Made by a program: the position numbers and the translations under genes
Notes under the pieces: generated by a model
The model's input: the letters and a program-made list of their open reading frames with translations, nothing else
Databases searched by the model: none
Told to the model about the DNA's origin: nothing
Shown: piece by piece, positions 24,353 through 33,870 of the stretch
Numbering within the stretch: the first letter of the stretch is position 1
How the letters are laid out: every line of letters starts with the position of its first letter
From: Fictibacillus phosphorivorans
GTDB taxonomy: Bacteria; Bacillota; Bacilli; Bacillales; Fictibacillaceae
Assembly (NCBI RefSeq): GCF_001629705.1
Contig: NZ_CP015378.1
Coordinates: 868,001-932,000, forward strand
Length of the DNA: 64,000 nt
Reading direction: 5' to 3'

Positions 24353-26136
24353 TAAATCATAAACAACAAGCAGAAAATGCAAGCATACAGAGTTTTTTAA
24401 ACTGTTATCTTCGAGAAACACAAGCGTTGGAAGAAGTCTACGAAGCGGTAGATGATTTGAATTGGAGTGGGGAGACACCGAACAGATGGGTAAAGATCGA
24501 ACTTAGGAATCAAGGTTCAGCGATCTATGCGGCAATTAAGCATTGGTCTTTAACAGGCAGACATCTGTTCCACTTTCCTATTCTTTATCAAAACAATGAA
24601 AACGTGATACCACTCGATTATATTTCGCTTGTTTCTATTCTTTCAAAAGAATTGTTGCTAAAACAAGATCGTGAGGATGCAGAGGATGAATTGATGCTGC
24701 GGACGATACTCAGCAAAAGAAACATACAACGGTACTTAGAAGCGCGTGAAGATGACTTCGTGAGTCTAGAGAGCAGTGAGTTTACATTCATTGAAGCAGA
24801 GCAGTCCCTTTTGTTTGGTCATCTGCTCCACCCAACTCCGAAAAGCAAGCAAGGAATGAGCGATGAAGAGGAATCTCTCTATTCCCCAGAGCTTAAGGGA
24901 AAGTTTCAGCTCCATTTCTTTCAAGCGGACAAGTCGATTATTGATCAGGATACGGCAGATGAAGTGACGGCGGAAGAGATTACTAGAGAGCTTCTGCAAC
25001 GAGATGAGAAGTTCGCCAAACAGGTGGAATACGATGATGAGTCTGTCTTCATACCGGTTCATCCTTTACAAGTTCAAGTTTTATTGAATGATTCATTTGT
25101 TCAATCTTTAATCAAAGACGGCAAGTTGAGCTACATCGGTCCGTTCGGTGAGCTGTTCTCGGCCACATCTTCTATGCGTTCTGTATACAGTTCAAATTTT
25201 AAATATATGTTCAAGTTCTCTGTACCCGTGAAAATTACTAACTCTCTGCGCGTTAACCTGGAAAAAGAACTGCATAGAGGGGTAGAAGTTTCTCGACTTC
25301 TGCAATCAAAAATTGGACAAGAGATTCAGGAAATCTACCCATCGTTTCAGATAATAAAAGACCCGGCATTCTTAAATATTCCAACAGATAAAGAGACTTC
25401 AGGCTTTGAAGTGGTGATCAGAGAGAATCCATTTTACGAGAATGAAAGAAATGCAAGCTTAATCGCTGGGCTTTGTCAGGATCATGGTTTTGGAGGAAGC
25501 TCTAGAATCGCTTCAATCATTCATGACATTGCTCAAAGAGAGAAAAGAACGACAGAGGAAGTCAGCAAAGATTGGTTTCAGCAATATTTATCAATCGCAC
25601 TAGATCCGATGCTGTGGCTGTACGAAAGATACGGTGTAGCACTTGAAGCACATCAGCAGAACTCCATCGTCCAAATGGAGGATGGCTATCCGAAGCGTTT
25701 TTATTACCGTGATAATCAAGGCTACTATTACAGTGAATCAAAAGCCGACCTGCTCGTTGAACAGCTTCCGAATCTTAATCGTAAGAGTGTAACGATCTGC
25801 AGTGATGAGGTCGCGATCGAACGGTTTCGTTATTATTTTTTCATGAATCACTTATTCGGTCTGATTAACGGTTTTGGAGTAGCAGATCTTATCGAGGAAG
25901 AAGACCTTATGGACATACTACGTCATCGTCTGATGCACCATGATACGTTAACAGACAAAAAGTCAGGATTGATCAGGAGCTTACTGGATGCTGATGAACT
26001 TCCTTGTAAAGCGAACTTACTTACGCGTTTTCATGATATGGATGAGCTTGTTGGTTCTCTGGAAACACAGTCTGTCTACACGAAGATCCCAAACCCATTA
26101 CAAAAGGTGATGAAAACAGATGCAGCCAGAATTTAG
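24349..26136 (+). CDS. IucA/IucC-family NIS synthetase (first of two)
   Basis: The 595-residue protein is an NRPS-independent siderophore synthetase. It shows the HPLQVQVLL segment, the ATP-site region SATSSMRSVYSSNFKYMFKFSVPVKITNS, and LEAHQQNSIVQMEDGYPKRFYYRDNQG near the C-terminal half. By gene order it corresponds to RhbC. Such enzymes adenylate a citrate carboxylate and join it to the hydroxamate amine. It overlaps the decarboxylase by 4 bp and the acetyltransferase by 17 bp. Confidence 0.92.
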   Translation: MINHKQQAENASIQSFLNCYLRETQALEEVYEAVDDLNWSGETPNRWVKIELRNQGSAIYAAIKHWSLTGRHLFHFPILYQNNENVIPLDYISLVSILSKELLLKQDREDAEDELMLRTILSKRNIQRYLEAREDDFVSLESSEFTFIEAEQSLLFGHLLHPTPKSKQGMSDEEESLYSPELKGKFQLHFFQADKSIIDQDTADEVTAEEITRELLQRDEKFAKQVEYDDESVFIPVHPLQVQVLLNDSFVQSLIKDGKLSYIGPFGELFSATSSMRSVYSSNFKYMFKFSVPVKITNSLRVNLEKELHRGVEVSRLLQSKIGQEIQEIYPSFQIIKDPAFLNIPTDKETSGFEVVIRENPFYENERNASLIAGLCQDHGFGGSSRIASIIHDIAQREKRTTEEVSKDWFQQYLSIALDPMLWLYERYGVALEAHQQNSIVQMEDGYPKRFYYRDNQGYYYSESKADLLVEQLPNLNRKSVTICSDEVAIERFRYYFFMNHLFGLINGFGVADLIEEEDLMDILRHRLMHHDTLTDKKSGLIRSLLDADELPCKANLLTRFHDMDELVGSLETQSVYTKIPNPLQKVMKTDAARI

Positions 26137-26704
26137 TTTCTATGATCAGACCATCCAAAAGACGTTATCGTATGTAAAAGTAGATTTGGAGCGGGATGTA
26201 TCACTTCTTCATAAGTGGCAACAGCAACCGTATGTGATTCCATACTGGAAACTGGATGTCTCATTTGAAGCATACAAAAAGCATTTAAATTCTTTCCTGG
26301 CAGATCAGCATCAAACGCTGTATTTGGGCTTAATAGATGGAGTTCCGATGAGCTATTGGGAAGCATACTGGGTAAGGGGAGATGTGGTGGAAAGGTGCTA
26401 TGATCCACATCCGAAAGACCAGGGAATTCATCTTTTGATCGGAGAAGAATCCTATCTTGGAAAGGGTTACGCACTTCCTTTATTGCGTGCAATCGTACAT
26501 TTTCAGTTTTTATCGAAAGGGACTGAAAAAGTAATCGCTGAACCGGATATTCAAAATGAAAAGATGATTCATGTATTTGAAAAGTGCGGCTTTGAAAAAG
26601 TAAAGCCGATCGAATTGCCGGATAAGACCGGGATGCTCATGTATTGCTATAGAGAAACATTCGAGAGGAGATGGAAAGATGTCTTTCAAACCATCACAAC
26701 ATAA
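26120..26704 (+). CDS. GNAT acetyltransferase of siderophore synthesis (RhbD/IucB-like)
   Basis: The 194-residue protein belongs to the AlcB/IucB acyltransferase group. Seen are LLHKWQQQPYVIPYW, the DPHPKDQGIHLLIG segment, GKGYALPLLRAIVHF as the CoA loop and EKCGFEKV as the final motif. It should acetylate N-hydroxy-1,3-diaminopropane to the hydroxamate. The gene is embedded between overlapping neighbours: it begins inside the NIS synthetase gene and ends 26 bases inside the monooxygenase gene. Confidence 0.9.
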   Translation: MQPEFSFYDQTIQKTLSYVKVDLERDVSLLHKWQQQPYVIPYWKLDVSFEAYKKHLNSFLADQHQTLYLGLIDGVPMSYWEAYWVRGDVVERCYDPHPKDQGIHLLIGEESYLGKGYALPLLRAIVHFQFLSKGTEKVIAEPDIQNEKMIHVFEKCGFEKVKPIELPDKTGMLMYCYRETFERRWKDVFQTITT

Positions 26705-28028
26705 AGAGATCTATGACATCATCGGTGTCGGCATCGGTCCATTTAACCTAGGACTTGCAGCGATGCTAGATGAAACAAAAGGTAAAAAAGCACTCTTTTT
26801 TGAAAAGAAAACAGAGTTTAACTGGCATAGTGGCATGCTGATCGATGGCACAACATTACAAGTACCATTCTTTGCGGATCTAGTTAGCATGGCAGATGTG
26901 AGAAGCAAATACACGTTCTTAAACTATCTGCAAAAACATAATAGACTGTACCACTTTTATTTCTTGGAGAACTTTCATATCCCAAGGAAAGAATACAACC
27001 ACTATTGCCGTTGGGTAGCGAGTCAGCTTGATTCTTGCCAATTTGGTATGGGAGTGGAGCACATTCAACCGGTTGAAGATGGGGAGAGTTCTGTATACGA
27101 AGTGATTGTAGCGTCTTTAGAAACTGGAGAAACAGAGACGTACTATACAAAGCATCTTGCTGTTGGCATCGGTACGATTCCTTCTGTCCCTTCTCATTTA
27201 GAGAAGAAGCTTGGTGCAAGAGTCATCCACTCTTCACAATACTTAGATCGAAAAGAAGAACTTCTTAATGCAAACTCAGTGACAGTCGTAGGCTCTGGCC
27301 AAAGTGCAGCAGAAGTGTTCTATGATCTGGCGCAGATTCAAGATAATGACTCTTATTCACTAAACTGGTTCACACGATCAAAAGGATTTTTCCCGATGGA
27401 ATATTCGAAGCTTGGACTTGAGTATTTTTCACCAGATTATACGAATTTCTTTTACAATCTTCCTTCTTTGAAGAAGGATGAACTTTTAAAAAAGCAAGAC
27501 CTTCTCTACAAAGGAATCAGCATGGACACGATCGCTGATATTTATGATCTGCTTTATGAAAGATCAGTTGGACAGCATAAACCTGATATCCATCTGCAGG
27601 CGATGACCGAACTTGTTCATCTTGAAAAATTTGAAGACAGTCACTTGCTTACCCTGCGTCAGAACGTAACAGGTGAAGTATTTGAAATGAAATCTGATGT
27701 GATCGTGTTAGGCACAGGCTATGCCCCGTCTTTTCCGCATTTCTTAATGAAGATGCAGGACCAGATTCAGTGGGATTCTAAGAACCGCTATCAGATTACT
27801 AGCGATTATCGATTGAAGACGATGGGACTTCAAAATAACCATATCTTTATTCAGAATGGGGAGCTTCATACACACGGTGTAGGTGCCCCAGACCTTGGAC
27901 TTGGCGCACATAGAAACGCAGTTATTATCAATACGCTATTTGAGAAGGAAATGTATCCTGTTACTACAAAAAATGTGTTTCAGAATTTTGGAACGGAATC
28001 TTCATGGAAACCAGCAACCGTTCGTTAA
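26679..28028 (+). CDS. Diamine N-monooxygenase (RhbE/IucD/PvdA-like)
   Basis: This 449-residue flavin monooxygenase has the FAD motif GVGIGPFNLGLA near residue 16 and the NADPH motif VVGSGQSAAEVFYDL near residue 206. The late segment VIVLGTGYAP and the GAPDLGLGAHRNA tail fit the lysine/ornithine N-hydroxylase family. In this operon the substrate should be 1,3-diaminopropane, giving the N-hydroxy form for acetylation. It needs NADPH, FAD and O2. Confidence 0.93.
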   Translation: MSFKPSQHKEIYDIIGVGIGPFNLGLAAMLDETKGKKALFFEKKTEFNWHSGMLIDGTTLQVPFFADLVSMADVRSKYTFLNYLQKHNRLYHFYFLENFHIPRKEYNHYCRWVASQLDSCQFGMGVEHIQPVEDGESSVYEVIVASLETGETETYYTKHLAVGIGTIPSVPSHLEKKLGARVIHSSQYLDRKEELLNANSVTVVGSGQSAAEVFYDLAQIQDNDSYSLNWFTRSKGFFPMEYSKLGLEYFSPDYTNFFYNLPSLKKDELLKKQDLLYKGISMDTIADIYDLLYERSVGQHKPDIHLQAMTELVHLEKFEDSHLLTLRQNVTGEVFEMKSDVIVLGTGYAPSFPHFLMKMQDQIQWDSKNRYQITSDYRLKTMGLQNNHIFIQNGELHTHGVGAPDLGLGAHRNAVIINTLFEKEMYPVTTKNVFQNFGTESSWKPATVR

Positions 28029-29209
28029 ACGTATTTTTATTAAGCTGTGTTTTTCTGTTCGTATGCACAGAAGTATTGCTATCACCTTTTTATCCACAAT
28101 TTTTTAAAAAGGTGTATGGCATAGATGATCCAGACCTGACAGGGTTCTACATTATGACGTGCAGACTCGTCGTTGTGGTATTTACTCCCATATGGGGTTT
28201 GATCGCACACAAAAGAAATAACAGCTCTACACTGTTGATCATCGGACAATGGGGAACAGGGATCTCTTGCTTTCTGATGGCGATCTCACCAAGCTTTGAA
28301 ATGTTTGTAGCAGCAAGTGTACTTCTATTGATTTTTAAGAGCAGCTATTTTCTGTTGTATACCATTCTAATTTCTGAGAATCGAAATTCTACAACAGGAA
28401 CAGCAGCCAGCTATCATGCCGTATTGCAAGGTGCGATTGTCACAGCGACGATTTTGTCTGGATGGGTTATTGAAATGGATCATCCATTATTGATCTTTTG
28501 GATCGTCGGAATCATTGAATGTTTAATGGCAGTCTTCAGCCTACATTTCTTAAGAAAAGTAAACAAAAACAGAATGGTAGAACCAGAATTAGAACAAACC
28601 AATCATCGTAGCTTAGTAACTCAATTCTTGTTTTTTGGAATCATCGTTTTAACGCTTCATCTTGCAGTAAATATGATTCGGCCTTTTTTTACAACATACA
28701 CGGAAAATGTGTACAGCACGAATACGATGATGAGCAGTTCGTTGTATTTGATTCCCAGTCTGATGGCAATCGTCACATTGCCGCTCATAAAAAAATACAG
28801 TGAACGGTTAGGATGGTACGGCTATGTTGGTGCGGCATCCATGATCATTGTTGGGTTGTTTCTTCAAGGAATCGAAACGAGTATCGCGGGACTCATCTTT
28901 TTCCGCTGTATGTTCGGTATAGGGGCGGCTTGGTGTCTTGCGAGAATAGATGTATTTCTCTTTAAGTGGAGCGGAAATATGCATGGAGATTATAGCAAGA
29001 TCTCTGCGATTCAAAATGTAGGGTTGCTGCTAGCTCCAGTCGCGGCATCCTCCATAGTGAATAACCTTTCGATTTCAGACGTGTTTACTTATGCTAGTTT
29101 GTTCGTTGTTCTACACTTATTCATTTTTTTATGGGGAACGTACTCGAGAGAAAGAAACAAAGGAAAATTGCACATACATAAGGAGGAAGAAGATGCTTTA
29201 TATAAATGA
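28004..29209 (+). CDS. MFS transporter in the siderophore operon
   Basis: The 401-residue protein has about 12 hydrophobic segments and a motif-A-like loop, TPIWGLIAHKRNNS. It begins inside the monooxygenase gene (25-bp overlap) and ends inside the second NIS synthetase gene, so it is certainly in the operon. Its likely job is export of the finished siderophore; import is also possible, since rhizobactin 1021 uses the MFS importer RhtX. No substrate-binding protein or ABC uptake gene lies in this window. Confidence 0.85.
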   Translation: METSNRSLNVFLLSCVFLFVCTEVLLSPFYPQFFKKVYGIDDPDLTGFYIMTCRLVVVVFTPIWGLIAHKRNNSSTLLIIGQWGTGISCFLMAISPSFEMFVAASVLLLIFKSSYFLLYTILISENRNSTTGTAASYHAVLQGAIVTATILSGWVIEMDHPLLIFWIVGIIECLMAVFSLHFLRKVNKNRMVEPELEQTNHRSLVTQFLFFGIIVLTLHLAVNMIRPFFTTYTENVYSTNTMMSSSLYLIPSLMAIVTLPLIKKYSERLGWYGYVGAASMIIVGLFLQGIETSIAGLIFFRCMFGIGAAWCLARIDVFLFKWSGNMHGDYSKISAIQNVGLLLAPVAASSIVNNLSISDVFTYASLFVVLHLFIFLWGTYSRERNKGKLHIHKEEEDALYK

Positions 29210-30998
29210 AACAGAGTCCATGTTTAAAAAAGATACATGGAAAAAAGTGAACAAAAATCTGTTAGCGAAGATGCTTGCAGAATATATGTATGAAGAGATG
29301 ATTTTCCCAGAGCAAGAAGATGAGGGATATGTTTTTACAGTGAATGAAGAACGCAAATATCGTTTCGCAGCCGAAAAGCGTTACTTTGAAAGCTTTGATG
29401 TAGATTCAGAATCAATCGAAGTGCTTGAGAATGGTGAATGGAAATCTGCAACAGATGCGATTCGTTTCTTAATGGATATTCAGCCGTTGATCGGCATGTC
29501 ATCCGAAACAGCAGGTCACCTTATTAAAGAACTGAATCATACGCTTATTGCGGATGCAAATCTACTAAACAATCATAAAAAAACATCTGATGAACTGGTT
29601 GATCTTGATTATGCTGAGCTTGAGGGAGAAATGTCAGGGCATCCATGGATCACGTATAACAAAGGTCGTATCGGATTTGGTTTCGATGACTATAACAAAT
29701 ACGCTCCTGAGAATCAGAACGAAACGAAACTGTTCTGGATTGCCGTTCATCGCGATCGTGCTCAGTTTCAATCTGTACAGGAACTTCACTATGAAAAACT
29801 TTTAATGAGAGAACTAGATGGTGTTCTTGTTCAGCGCTTCAATGAGATTTTACGAGAAAAAGGAAAATTACCTCTCGATTATTATTTTATGCCGGTACAT
29901 GAATGGCAGTGGAATAACGTATTGATACAAAATTTCCCGCGGGATCTAGCGACAGGCATGATCGTTCCATTAGAAGAAGGAACCGATCATTACTTGCCTC
30001 AACAATCTGTTCGAACGTTTGTTAATGTGACAAACCCGATGAAATCTCATGTTAAGCTTCCGATGAGTATTTTAAATACGCTCGTGTATCGAGGACTTCC
30101 GTCAGAACGAACACGGATCGCACCTCGCGTTACAGAGCACATCAAAGGAATATTTGAGGGTGACAGTTTCTTACGTGACGAATGTGAAGTCGTACTTCCC
30201 GGAGAGGTAGCGAGTATAAATGTTGATCACCCTCACTATAGCGAGCTAAAGGGAGCACCGTATCAATACCTCGAGATGCTCGGAACAATCTGGCGCGAAA
30301 GTATCTACACGTATCTAAAAGACGGTGAACAACCGATTACGCTTGCTGCCCTTCATCATGTGGATGGAAACGGAAAGCCTTATGTACAAAGTCTGATTGA
30401 AAAGTCTGGGTTAACTGCTGACGAATGGATGAAGAAGTTCTTCGGTGTTGTGATGCCGCCGCTGCTTCATTTCCTTTATCAATATGGAACAGTCTTTTCG
30501 CCACATGGTCAGAACACGATCTTAATTCTAAAAGACTATCAGCCTGAAAGACTAGCGGTTAAAGATTACGTAGATGACGTGAACATCTCGGATCAGCCAT
30601 TCAAAGAGTTAGAGAGTGTAACAGAAGAACTGCACGCTGTATTAAGAAGTGAACCACCTGAAGGATTAACGCAATTTATTTTCACGGGACTATTTATCTG
30701 TCATCTTCGTTATCTGTCAAACGTTATGGTGCGTAACAAGTTAATAGAAGAAAAAGCGTTCTGGTCACATTTGGTAGACAGTATTGAAGCGTATCAAGCG
30801 AGATTTTCACATCTAGAAGAGCGTTTTAAGCTGTTTGATTTCTTTAAACCAGAGCTTACAAAGCTATGTTTGAACCGAAATAGGATGGTAGATTACGGTT
30901 ATGGAGATGGAGATGACCGTCCACACGCCTCCGAGTTTGGAAAAGTACGAAACGCACTCTATGAAATTCGCAAAAACAAAGAGATGAGTTTTCAATAA
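29193..30998 (+). CDS. IucA/IucC-family NIS synthetase (second of two)
   Basis: The 601-residue NIS synthetase shows SGHPWITYNKGRIGFGFDDYNKYAPE, MPVHEWQWNNVL, SVRTFVNVTNPMKSHVKLPMSILNT and FSPHGQNTILILKDYQPERL, all typical of the family. By position it corresponds to RhbF. Two NIS enzymes in one cluster suggest sequential condensation of two hydroxamate arms on citrate, as in schizokinen and aerobactin. I chose the ATG at 29193, which follows AAGGAGGAAGA; the frame is open further upstream without a good site. Confidence 0.92.
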   Translation: MLYINETESMFKKDTWKKVNKNLLAKMLAEYMYEEMIFPEQEDEGYVFTVNEERKYRFAAEKRYFESFDVDSESIEVLENGEWKSATDAIRFLMDIQPLIGMSSETAGHLIKELNHTLIADANLLNNHKKTSDELVDLDYAELEGEMSGHPWITYNKGRIGFGFDDYNKYAPENQNETKLFWIAVHRDRAQFQSVQELHYEKLLMRELDGVLVQRFNEILREKGKLPLDYYFMPVHEWQWNNVLIQNFPRDLATGMIVPLEEGTDHYLPQQSVRTFVNVTNPMKSHVKLPMSILNTLVYRGLPSERTRIAPRVTEHIKGIFEGDSFLRDECEVVLPGEVASINVDHPHYSELKGAPYQYLEMLGTIWRESIYTYLKDGEQPITLAALHHVDGNGKPYVQSLIEKSGLTADEWMKKFFGVVMPPLLHFLYQYGTVFSPHGQNTILILKDYQPERLAVKDYVDDVNISDQPFKELESVTEELHAVLRSEPPEGLTQFIFTGLFICHLRYLSNVMVRNKLIEEKAFWSHLVDSIEAYQARFSHLEERFKLFDFFKPELTKLCLNRNRMVDYGYGDGDDRPHASEFGKVRNALYEIRKNKEMSFQ

Positions 30999-31010
30999 TT
31001 AGAAAATGAG

Positions 31011-31040
31011 GACTTCCTTGGTGAAAAGGAAGTCTTTTTT
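31011..31040 (+). terminator. Terminator of the siderophore operon
   Basis: GACTTCCTT / AAGGAAGTC stem and a six-T run, 13 bases after the last stop codon. Confidence 0.9.
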
Positions 31041-31050
31041 GTGTGTTGGG

Positions 31051-31194
31051 GGTGGTGAGAGGCGATTTAGCGGTGGAAAGTAACTTCGTTCAGGTGGTTA
31101 TTACCATGTTACCGGTCGTCGCGACGTTACTTCAGGTGGAAATAGAGCATTTACCGGTGAACGTGTAACAGAAATAAAAATACGTACCGTAAAA
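31051..31194. repeat. Phased 21-bp degenerate repeat array, GGTG family (locus 4)
   Basis: Six exact 21-base units (31051, 31072, 31093, 31114, 31135, 31156) begin GGTGG, GGTCG or GGTGA, and several end TTACC or TTCA. The other bases differ. A conserved tail follows: ACGTGTAACAGAAATA and then ACGTACCGTAAAA, ending at 31194. The last 1.5 units and tail are nearly identical at 42180-42238. No start codon or protein pattern explains the period of seven codons, because frames carry stops. Confidence 0.8.
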
Positions 31195-31276
31195 GAACGG
31201 TGTTAAATCTGAAACTTCTATTTTTTCACTTTCGTATGTAATATTATGGTAAGTAAGTGATGGGGGGGAAGAAGAT

Positions 31277-31675
31277 ATGGAAGGTTTTGAAGAACCAGGA
31301 TTTGGCGGCAGCGGAGATTTGATGTTTGATATCGTTCCCATTTTTATTGGTGCTGTCTTTGTAATCGTTATAAGTGTTTTTGTAATTGTCATCGTGAAAG
31401 GAATCAGTCAGTGGAACAGCAATAATAAGCAGCCTGTACTTAATGTTGCGGCAAAAATGGTAACGAAAAGAAGCAAAGTAAGCGGTGGTTCTAATGATAC
31501 GTCTGCTTCCACATGGTACTATGTCACGTTTGAAGTAGAGAGCGGGGACCGAATGGAGTTTCACGTTAAGTCAGAGGAATACGGTACGTTAGTTGAAGGT
31601 GATAGAGGAACACTCACTTTTCAAGGCACACGTTATTTAGGTTTTGAACGGAATAGGCAATCACAATCTCTATAA
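31277..31675 (+). CDS. DUF2500 family membrane protein
   Basis: The 132-residue protein has one strong transmembrane helix (IVPIFIGAVFVIVISVFVIVIV, about 18-40). A small beta-rich domain with YYVTFEVESGDRMEFHV and GDRGTLTFQGTRYLGFER follows, the DUF2500 pattern. Function is unknown. GGGGGGAAGAAG precedes the ATG. The next gene follows within 18 bases. Confidence 0.82.
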   Translation: MEGFEEPGFGGSGDLMFDIVPIFIGAVFVIVISVFVIVIVKGISQWNSNNKQPVLNVAAKMVTKRSKVSGGSNDTSASTWYYVTFEVESGDRMEFHVKSEEYGTLVEGDRGTLTFQGTRYLGFERNRQSQSL

Positions 31676-31692
31676 GTTGAGGATACAAACAT

Positions 31693-32496
31693 ATGAGAAA
31701 ATTAAATCAAAGTGATCATGAGAACGTAATGAAACTTCTGAGCAAAAAGCCGGCAGAGAACCTGTTTACGTTGTGGGGAATAGAATCATATGGGTACGAA
31801 GCGGATATCCAGACGCTTTGGGGTCAGTTCGATTCCAGCGGTGATCTAATCGCTCTGCTATGTAAATTCAAGAACAAATACACACCTTATTGGGAAACAG
31901 AATGTAATATACAGAAGTTTGCGGACATCATCAATAAAGATACAAATGAGAAAGAAGTAAATGGAATTGAGCGCTTAACGAAAGAAATAGAACCATTTAT
32001 TACAGACGGTTACGATAAACACGAAAGTTATTATTATGCTAAATGTGATCCCATACATGATCTTAACCATTCTGCATCTGTCAGATGTTTAAGCAAAGAA
32101 GAAATTCCTCAGCTCATCTCTTTTTATCAAGAAGTTCCTGAATTTAAGAGGGAGTATAATCCGGAATCATTTATTGATCAGATGAATAATGGATGGTCTA
32201 GGATATTCGTGATTGAAGAAGATAACAAGTTGATCTCATCAGCATCTACCGTTTGTGAGACATCTGTTGCCGCCATGGTATCAGGTGTCTGTACCCTGCC
32301 TAAGAAAAAGGGAAAAGGATTGGCAAGCATCTGTATAGAACACTTGATGTATAACCTTTTTCAAGAAAATAAGACACTGTCATTATTTTATGACAACCCA
32401 GAAGCTGGTCGTATCTATAAAAGGTTAGGCTTTAAAGACATCGAAAAATGGACAATTAATTTCTGTAAAGAAAGGAACAACCAAAATGACAACTAG
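31693..32496 (+). CDS. GNAT family N-acetyltransferase, two-domain type
   Basis: The 267-residue protein has a variable N-terminal half and a C-terminal GNAT domain. Key segments are FVIEEDNKLISSASTVCE, VSGVCTLPKKKGKGLASICIEHL (the CoA loop, with GKGLAS) and FYDNPEAGRIYKRLGF. Proteins of this layout acetylate unknown small molecules. The end overlaps the next start by 11 bases. Confidence 0.8.
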   Translation: MRKLNQSDHENVMKLLSKKPAENLFTLWGIESYGYEADIQTLWGQFDSSGDLIALLCKFKNKYTPYWETECNIQKFADIINKDTNEKEVNGIERLTKEIEPFITDGYDKHESYYYAKCDPIHDLNHSASVRCLSKEEIPQLISFYQEVPEFKREYNPESFIDQMNNGWSRIFVIEEDNKLISSASTVCETSVAAMVSGVCTLPKKKGKGLASICIEHLMYNLFQENKTLSLFYDNPEAGRIYKRLGFKDIEKWTINFCKERNNQNDN

Positions 32497-32791
32497 TCTA
32501 GATAGTTATCAAAAAAGTGTATTGAACGCATTTTTAAACAAAGACGGGCGCTTAAAGAACATCCCTTCTCAAAAGAAGAAGAAGTTAGTGGTCTTAGAAT
32601 ACTTCGTTCAGCAATTGAACGACAATCAGTCCTATACGGAACGAGAGATCAATGAATTTATCAAGACGTATCATGAAGATTTTTGTACCGTTCGCAGAGA
32701 ATTTATTGTGAACGGATACATGGACCGAGATGCCGGAAATTACATAAAAAGAGACGAAACGCTTTGGACAAAATGGCAGGAGCTTAAGTAA
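32486..32791 (+). CDS. DUF2087 domain protein
   Basis: This 101-residue soluble protein matches the DUF2087 pattern: FLNKDGRLKNIPSQKKKKLVVLEYF, YTEREINEFIKTYHEDFCTVRREFIVNGYMDRD and a terminal Trp. The domain often sits beside or within transcriptional regulators. It lacks a clear helix-turn-helix of its own and its role is unknown. It is coupled by overlap to the GNAT gene and lies 23 bases before the phosphotransferase gene. Confidence 0.8.
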   Translation: MTTSLDSYQKSVLNAFLNKDGRLKNIPSQKKKKLVVLEYFVQQLNDNQSYTEREINEFIKTYHEDFCTVRREFIVNGYMDRDAGNYIKRDETLWTKWQELK

Positions 32792-32814
32792 CAGTTAGAA
32801 AGAAGTGAATAAAA

Positions 32815-33828
32815 GTGGAGACTGAGATATCGAATGAAAGTCTTTGGACTCATTTAAAAGAAGAGGTAGAAACCCGGTTTGGTTTTGAAGTGGATAAAGG
32901 AACACCAATCAATCGTGGGTGGCTCAATCAAAAATGGAAGATCGAAACGAATCAAGGCATTTTCCTAATAAAGCAATACAATAAAGAGCGAATGAAAAGG
33001 TACAATCTTTCAACGATTCAATCTGCTCTTCATACACAGAATAGACTGTTCTCACAAGGAATAGCGTGTCCGGAACTCTTGATGTACAAAGGTGAACTTT
33101 TACAGAAGTCAACACAAGGTGAACATTTTACCGTAATGCGCTTTATGGAAGGAAGCTTAGTCTCGCCAAGTAATCTTACGAGTAATCAAATCCAATCTCT
33201 TGGTGAGGAAGTTGGAAAGCTTCACACTTTATTGAATGATGGAACATTATCAGCGAAATCAGAAACGCTATTCAACATTCCTTCGATAGAAGAACGTGTA
33301 GAGTATTGGCAAAGCGAAATACATAAGTGTGATGAACAGGGATTAGATCATATCCGTTCTCTAATGGATTTACAAAAAACGGCAACCTTAGCGTTGGATA
33401 TAAAGCAGTTTAATAATCTCACTCCTGGTTGGTGTCATCGCGATCTTTGGGTGGATAACTTGCTCTTTTCCGAAGAACATTTGTCTGCAATTCTCGATTT
33501 TGATCGAATGAACTATGACTATTTAGAATTAGATATCGGAAGACTGATCATCTCAACGTGTCTGCAAAATAATATGCTAAATCGTAAAGCTGTCCAGGCA
33601 TTTCTTAAAGGGTACAATAATACAAATGAATTATCAGTTGAAAGATTAGTGATATCTTTAAGATTGGTTTGGTATATGGAAAGTACGTGGTGGATCGATA
33701 TCCATCCTCATGAAGGAGACCCTCCAAAAAGATTTCAACAAGAAATGGTTTGGATGGCTCAGCATCAACAAGGACTAGAAAAAGAAATGGAAAAAAGAAG
33801 AAGTAATAATCATGTTTTAACAAACTAG
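32815..33828 (+). CDS. Phosphotransferase (APH / CotS-like kinase fold)
   Basis: The 337-residue protein has the aminoglycoside/choline kinase catalytic loop WCHRDLWVDNLLF with its Asp and Asn, then LSAILDFDRM, the metal-binding DFD. The N-lobe includes WKIETNQGIFLIKQYN with the ATP lysine. In bacilli this family includes CotS/YtaA spore-coat kinases as well as small-molecule kinases. The start is GTG with AGAAGTG upstream. The substrate is not assignable. Confidence 0.8.
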   Translation: METEISNESLWTHLKEEVETRFGFEVDKGTPINRGWLNQKWKIETNQGIFLIKQYNKERMKRYNLSTIQSALHTQNRLFSQGIACPELLMYKGELLQKSTQGEHFTVMRFMEGSLVSPSNLTSNQIQSLGEEVGKLHTLLNDGTLSAKSETLFNIPSIEERVEYWQSEIHKCDEQGLDHIRSLMDLQKTATLALDIKQFNNLTPGWCHRDLWVDNLLFSEEHLSAILDFDRMNYDYLELDIGRLIISTCLQNNMLNRKAVQAFLKGYNNTNELSVERLVISLRLVWYMESTWWIDIHPHEGDPPKRFQQEMVWMAQHQQGLEKEMEKRRSNNHVLTN

Positions 33829-33870
33829 CTTAAGGGAAATTCCTCATTAACAGATTAGAGGAGTGGTTGA

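Noticed and set aside
29091..29192. N-terminal extension of the second NIS synthetase
   Set aside because: The extension lies within the MFS gene and lacks a ribosome site; AAGGAGGAAGA marks the start at 29193.
31051..31194. Leucine-rich or other repeat protein encoded with a seven-codon period
   Set aside because: The frames lack a start with a ribosome site and contain stops, and the conserved bases do not give a conserved amino acid pattern.
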